Below are positions 5,323 through 7,441 of a stretch of 7,441 nucleotides of DNA, piece by piece; the first letter of the stretch is position 1, and each line of letters opens with the position of its first letter. A model generated the notes under the pieces. That model was not told the origin of the DNA, made no database searches, and saw nothing but the letters and a program-made list of their open reading frames with translations. The translations under genes were made by a program, and so were the position numbers. Where the stretch lies: assembly GCA_015223015.1 (NCBI GenBank), contig JADFWK010000263.1:1-7441 (forward strand). Direction: 5' to 3'. The DNA is from Pseudomonadota bacterium (GTDB lineage Bacteria > Desulfobacterota > DSM-4660 > Desulfatiglandales > B25-G16).

Positions 5323-5634
5323 TCACACTCCTCTCAAAAAGTGTTGTTTGTATATTCTCCAGTTGGATCTGATATCATATTCAGCAAATGTTAAGGCCTC
5401 GTTGTAATCTTTAGCAAAAACAGGCGTTTTTTGTTTTTCGCCCTTTTTATCTAAGAGATCCCGATGGGCAAAGCCGTGTCGGGTATCATATCTTACCACA
5501 GGGAGCCACTTCTCTTCCACTTTAGTCTCATATTGTACAACAAAACTGAGAATATTTCTCTTAAATCGGACGTGGTGATGACGGTATCTATCCTCCGGGG
5601 TCAACATTACTGCAAACCTAACTTCCTTCACCAT
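5323..5634 (-). CDS. Small basic protein, probable toxin-like partner of the DUF5647 protein
   Basis: The 103 residues contain a conserved-looking core: LSFVVQYETKVEEKWLPVVR (29-48), then YDTRHGFAHRDLLDKKGEKQ (49-68), followed by a helix ALTFAEYDIRSNWRIYKQHF (80-99). The Tyr-Asp-x-x-His...His-Arg-Asp arrangement recalls the RYDNxxxxxHxH pattern of DUF6516/TumE-like toxins, and I believe it belongs to a small uncharacterised family (possibly DUF7718). A ribonuclease-like role is inference. I start at the ATG at 5632-5634, because GAGAGG sits 8 bases before it; an in-frame GTG three codons earlier overlaps that ribosome site. It is the first gene of a two-gene operon whose stop is one base before the next ATG. 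Confidence 0.75.
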   Translation of the reverse strand: MVKEVRFAVMLTPEDRYRHHHVRFKRNILSFVVQYETKVEEKWLPVVRYDTRHGFAHRDLLDKKGEKQKTPVFAKDYNEALTFAEYDIRSNWRIYKQHFLRGV

Positions 5635-5710
5635 AAATGCCACCTCTCACTGCAGATCGAGCATGCTTGCCCAATGATGTCTTCTGGGCAAAATTACCCA
5701 AAAGTGTTTA

Positions 5711-5742
5711 CCCCGTTAAACTGCTTTTTTATTTAACTGGGG
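5711..5742. repeat. Palindromic repeat R1 (CCCCGTTAAA...TTTAACTGGGG)
   Basis: Left arm CCCCGTTAAA (5711-5720), right arm TTTAACTGGGG (5732-5742): complementary apart from one extra T. It is the first of four elements sharing the form CCCCGT...AC(T/C)GGGG. Confidence 0.7.
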
Positions 5743-5800
5743 CCTTGAGCTGAAATGGGTAAAGCATTTGGCTTTGATTTTCCGTCCAAGGGGATGGCGG

Positions 5801-5830
5801 TTTGAGCAGATTTCTGGAAATCTGCTCAAA
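5801..5830. repeat. Perfect 14-bp inverted repeat with 2-nt centre
   Basis: TTTGAGCAGATTTC (5801-5814) and its exact reverse complement (5817-5830) are separated by TG. It lacks a following T-run in either direction, so a terminator is unlikely. It could be a protein binding site or a mobile-repeat footprint. Confidence 0.8.
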
Positions 5831-5842
5831 AACTCTGCCTTG

Positions 5843-5873
5843 CCCCGTTAAATCGGAAGCTATTTAACTGGGG
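5843..5873. repeat. Palindromic repeat R2 (CCCCGTTAAAT...ATTTAACTGGGG)
   Basis: Arms 5843-5853 and 5862-5873 match R1 almost exactly, with the same extra T in the right arm but a different loop. R2 lies 20 bases before R3 in the same orientation. Confidence 0.7.
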
Positions 5874-5892
5874 TGGCTCCGCGGGCTCTGCC

Positions 5893-5925
5893 TGCCCTGT
5901 AAGGAGGAACGACTGTACCGGGGTG
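5893..5925. repeat. Palindromic repeat R3
   Basis: The 33 bases align without gaps to R4 (7031-7063) at 26 positions, sharing TGCCC, GTA, AGGAAC, GTAC and GGGGTG. The outer arms follow the same CCC-GT / AC-GGGG plan as R1 and R2, with a longer, less paired centre. Confidence 0.6.
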
Positions 5926-6154
5926 AGAGATAGAAATGGAGGAAGATTCCTACAGAAAGGCCAAGGCAAATCCAAGAAAATAAAACTAACTACTTGTAGA
6001 TTTTGTCTTTCTATTTGGAAGATATTTCCTACACAATTCTTTTATTGGAGCTATGGATGTTCAAGGCACCAAATCCACTAGATTTTTTAAGCTTTTTTCA
6101 TGTTGGGTGTGAAGGGATTTCCCTGCAATCATCTTGCCATCATCTCTCGTTTTG

Positions 6155-6176
6155 TCAAAAGTGTAGACGCGACCCC
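6155..6176. repeat. TCAA...GACCCC interspersed repeat, copy 2
   Basis: Same 22-nt motif and orientation as the copy at 2009-2030, with GTGTAGACGCGACCCC as its right part. It is followed by CTCGACCCC, a feature shared with the copies at 6293 and 7167. Confidence 0.75.
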
Positions 6177-6212
6177 TCGACCCCTTTGACGATGATCCCG
6201 AATTACTGTTCG

Positions 6213-6284
6213 CTGTCCACTGACTTCTGACTTCTGACATCTGCCCTCTGTCCTCCGCCCTTGCTGTGAGCCATCAGCTATGAG
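6213..6284. repeat. Heptamer tandem array ending in a TCAA...GACCCC repeat
   Basis: Units of seven run CTGTCCA, CTGACTT, CTGACTT, CTGACAT, CTGCCCT, CTGTCCT, CCGCCCT, then after two bases CTGTGAG, CCATCAG, CTATGAG. The array leads straight into the repeat at 6293-6314. Bases 6252-6323 recur at 7126-7197 with three differences. Confidence 0.75.
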
Positions 6285-6292
6285 CTATTATG

Positions 6293-6314
6293 TCAAGAGT
6301 GTAGACGCGACCCC
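6293..6314. repeat. TCAA...GACCCC interspersed repeat, copy 3
   Basis: This lies 49 bases beyond the stop codon of the - strand DUF5647-like gene at 6364 and directly follows a heptamer array. A partial relative, TCAAGACCTGACC (6324-6336), sits between it and the gene. Confidence 0.75.
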
Positions 6315-6363
6315 TCGACCCTCTCAAGACCTGACCGCTCAATATAACATAGATTCCCCCTTT

Positions 6364-6633
6364 TCAAGAGGCTACTTGCTGCTGAAGTTCTAATTCCTCT
6401 ATACGCGAACGGATAGGTTTCATCTTTTTTATCCTAACATATATCACAGGCCTGCCATTTTCCGCATGACTTTTGGCTAACTTAATACCCCACTTATTAA
6501 ACTCCTCATCGCCCTCTAATTGCATAATTACAATGGCGTTATTAGGAATACGATCCGCAAAGTCAGGATGCTCACGAATATACGTGTTAAATTCTTTAAC
6601 TAAATCAGTATTTTTTCTTTCCATAACGTTCAT
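6364..6633 (-). CDS. Second DUF5647-like protein
   Basis: The 89-residue product shares the layout of the protein at 5031-5321, though only roughly a third of positions agree: NTDLVKEFNTYIREHPDFAD (8-27), a hydrophobic strand IVIMQL, EFNKWGIKLAKSHAENG, then VIYVRIKKMKPIRSRI. The paired FN...K.AK, YV..K.MKP and SR positions are the best evidence that the two are one family. AAGGAGG lies 6 bases before the ATG at 6633, supporting that start over a second ATG three codons later. Unlike the other copy there is no intact partner gene upstream, only a decayed frame at 6661-6777. The paralogues are too divergent for a recent duplication and probably arrived separately. Confidence 0.7.
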   Translation of the reverse strand: MNVMERKNTDLVKEFNTYIREHPDFADRIPNNAIVIMQLEGDEEFNKWGIKLAKSHAENGRPVIYVRIKKMKPIRSRIEELELQQQVAS

Positions 6634-6660
6634 GGAATGCCTCCTTCTAAAAATCTATGC

Positions 6661-6777
6661 TTATACATCTCCCAAAGGAATTATATACTCTTTTTCTGCC
6701 ACAGTAAACTCGGCAACGTAATAGATCTATACTTGCTTGTTGTTACGACATACAGCATATACGATTTTTCTCTGCAT
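6661..6777 (-). pseudogene. Decayed small reading frame upstream of the second DUF5647-like gene
   Basis: On the - strand an ATG at 6777 opens MQRKIVYAVCRNNKQV, meets TAG at 6727-6729, and continues in the same frame as IYYVAEFTVAEKEYIIPLGD plus V to a TAA at 6661. Both halves read like protein, and the stop lies 27 bases before the next ATG, where the partner gene of the other DUF5647 module sits. It may be what is left of such a partner, although I see no residue match with the protein at 5323-5634. An overlapping - strand frame further upstream (contains CMDKFFALDNAEKN) could belong to the same decayed gene after a frameshift. Confidence 0.35.
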
Positions 6778-7030
6778 TATCAAGAGCAAAGAATTTATCC
6801 ATGCATTTGCCGTTTTCTGTCTCAGGAATTACGGGGTTGAAATACAGATGACTTGCAGGAAAGTGAGAAATATGTGCTATCTCGAAAGAAACTTATAAAT
6901 TTAAGAGCGTCCCCCAGATTTTCCCCTGATATGGAAAAGAGCGGCGTACGCATCCATAACCCGAGGAATTCTCAACAAGTTTTCTTTGACAACTTTTTTT
7001 AATCGTCTCCAGCCTCAAGCCTGCCCCACC

Positions 7031-7063
7031 TGCCCCGTAGGTAGGAACTATCGTACTGGGGTG
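7031..7063. repeat. Palindromic repeat R4
   Basis: CCCCGTAGGTAGG opens and GTACTGGGGTG closes this element, which aligns with R3 (5893-5925) at 26 of 33 positions. It is the only member of the four outside the 5.7-5.9 kb cluster. Confidence 0.6.
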
Positions 7064-7125
7064 GAATGCAGTAGTCTTTCCTATTCCATCGGGGCGTAGC
7101 GCTCCTCAAACCTCCAACACCATGC

Positions 7126-7197
7126 CCTCCGCCTTTGCTATGAGCCATCAGCTATGAGCTATTATGTCAAGAGTGTAGACGTGACCCCTCGACCCTC
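7126..7197. repeat. Composite repeat: heptamer block plus TCAA...GACCCC motif
   Basis: These 72 bases match 6252-6323 with three differences. They comprise heptamers (CTATGAG, CCATCAG, CTATGAG) followed by copy 4 of the 22-nt motif (7167-7188). The conservation of the whole block shows that the two repeat types can move or be copied as one unit. Confidence 0.8.
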
Positions 7198-7208
7198 CTA
7201 CTTTCTGA

Positions 7209-7441
7209 TTAGTGTGCTCCCCGTTTTCCCAGCACTACGAACATGGTCTCATGCAGAACATTCATGTCCATCAAAAGACTTCTGTTATATATATAATACA
7301 GGTCAAGCAGGATCATGTCTTCAAACATCACCTCGCTTCTGCCAGCAACCTGCCATAAACCTGTTATGCCGGGCCGGACAGAAACGCGCTTTTTGTACCA
7401 ATCTTTATATATCTCATACTCATATGGGAGGCACGGTCTCG
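7209..7441 (-). CDS. C-terminal part of a bacterial sugar transferase (exopolysaccharide priming enzyme)
   Basis: The gene enters from the right edge; only its last 76 residues are present and the start lies outside the window. They match the end of the bacterial sugar transferase domain (PF02397): RPCLPYEYEIYKDWYKKR, then VSVRPGITGLWQVAGRSEV (19-37) with the signature PGITGLWQV-GRS, then FEDMILLDLYYIYNRSLLMD (39-58), ending GKRGAH. These membrane enzymes transfer a sugar-phosphate from a nucleotide sugar to undecaprenyl phosphate, the first step in exopolysaccharide or O-antigen repeat-unit assembly. No frameshift is visible. The frame ends 21 bases before a copy of the interspersed repeat. 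An exopolysaccharide cluster probably continues to the right. Confidence 0.9.
   Translation of the reverse strand, partial: RPCLPYEYEIYKDWYKKRVSVRPGITGLWQVAGRSEVMFEDMILLDLYYIYNRSLLMDMNVLHETMFVVLGKRGAH

Larger units (their letters stand above)
5635..6363. other. Long repeat-rich intergenic region
   Basis: About 730 bases without a convincing gene. Going right: a hairpin (TTGCCCA 5667-5673 / TGGGCAA 5685-5691) upstream of the operon; palindromic repeats at 5711-5742, 5843-5873 and 5893-5925; a 30-bp palindrome at 5801-5830; a - strand open stretch around 6071-6158 (contains MIAGKSLHTQHEKSLKNLVD) with no ribosome site or known motif; and two TCAA...GACCCC repeats flanking a heptamer array. The promoter of the operon starting at 5634 must lie here, but I cannot place it firmly. 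Confidence 0.6.
6778..7208. other. Intergenic region with repeats downstream of the sugar transferase gene
   Basis: About 430 bases. Apart from a possible relic frame near its left end, I see no gene. It contains palindromic repeat R4 (7031-7063), a heptamer block at 7126-7160 and a TCAA...GACCCC repeat at 7167-7188. The repeat cluster lies just past the stop codon of the - strand sugar transferase gene. Confidence 0.55.

Noticed and set aside
5937..5984. Short + strand frame MEEDSYRKAKANPRK
   Set aside because: Only 15 codons, no clear ribosome site, and adjacent to palindromic repeats.

Overview
The window is an accessory stretch of a bacterial chromosome. It is gene-poor, rich in short interspersed repeats, and packed with small two-gene modules of the toxin-antitoxin (TA) type, several of them broken. 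No rRNA, tRNA or housekeeping marker fixes the taxonomy. The mix of UPF0175, HicB, DUF5647-like and MazEF genes, heptamer arrays, a Big_9 secreted protein and an exopolysaccharide sugar transferase is what I would expect in an uncultured or anaerobic Desulfobacterota- or Nitrospirota-like bacterium. That placement is inference only.

Layout. Bases 1-790 hold a complete MazEF-type operon on the + strand with a recognisable promoter. Bases 800-960 hold a perfect 19-bp inverted repeat and a relic of an Ig-like repeat protein. On the - strand, 1030-1257 is a small gene that looks like a TA antitoxin fused in frame to the last residues of its DUF6516/TumE-like toxin. A HicB-like antitoxin without HicA follows at 1572-1898. 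Bases 2009-2299 (-) are a truncated copy of the secreted Big_9-domain protein found whole at 3065-4021 (-). Between the two copies lies a coiled-coil gene on the + strand (2554-2901). Bases 4444-4965 (+) hold a UPF0175 antitoxin followed by a broken PIN-like toxin. Bases 5031-5634 (-) are a tight two-gene operon: an uncharacterised basic protein, then a DUF5647-like protein. A second, divergent DUF5647-like gene lies at 6364-6633 (-), with a decayed reading frame where its partner would be. The window ends inside a bacterial sugar transferase gene (7209-7441, -).

The intergenic DNA carries at least four repeat families: a motif of the form TCAA...GACCCC that sits at the 3' ends of - strand genes and twice provides their stop codon; heptamer tandem arrays; ~30-nt palindromes of the form CCCCGT...AC(T/C)GGGG; and two isolated perfect palindromes. 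Working together: MazE/MazF form an autoregulated growth-control pair, and the DUF5647 operon is a plausible uncharacterised TA-like pair. Most other modules have lost one partner. The region looks like a place where TA modules arrive and decay, next to cell-surface functions (exopolysaccharide, secreted Ig-like protein).
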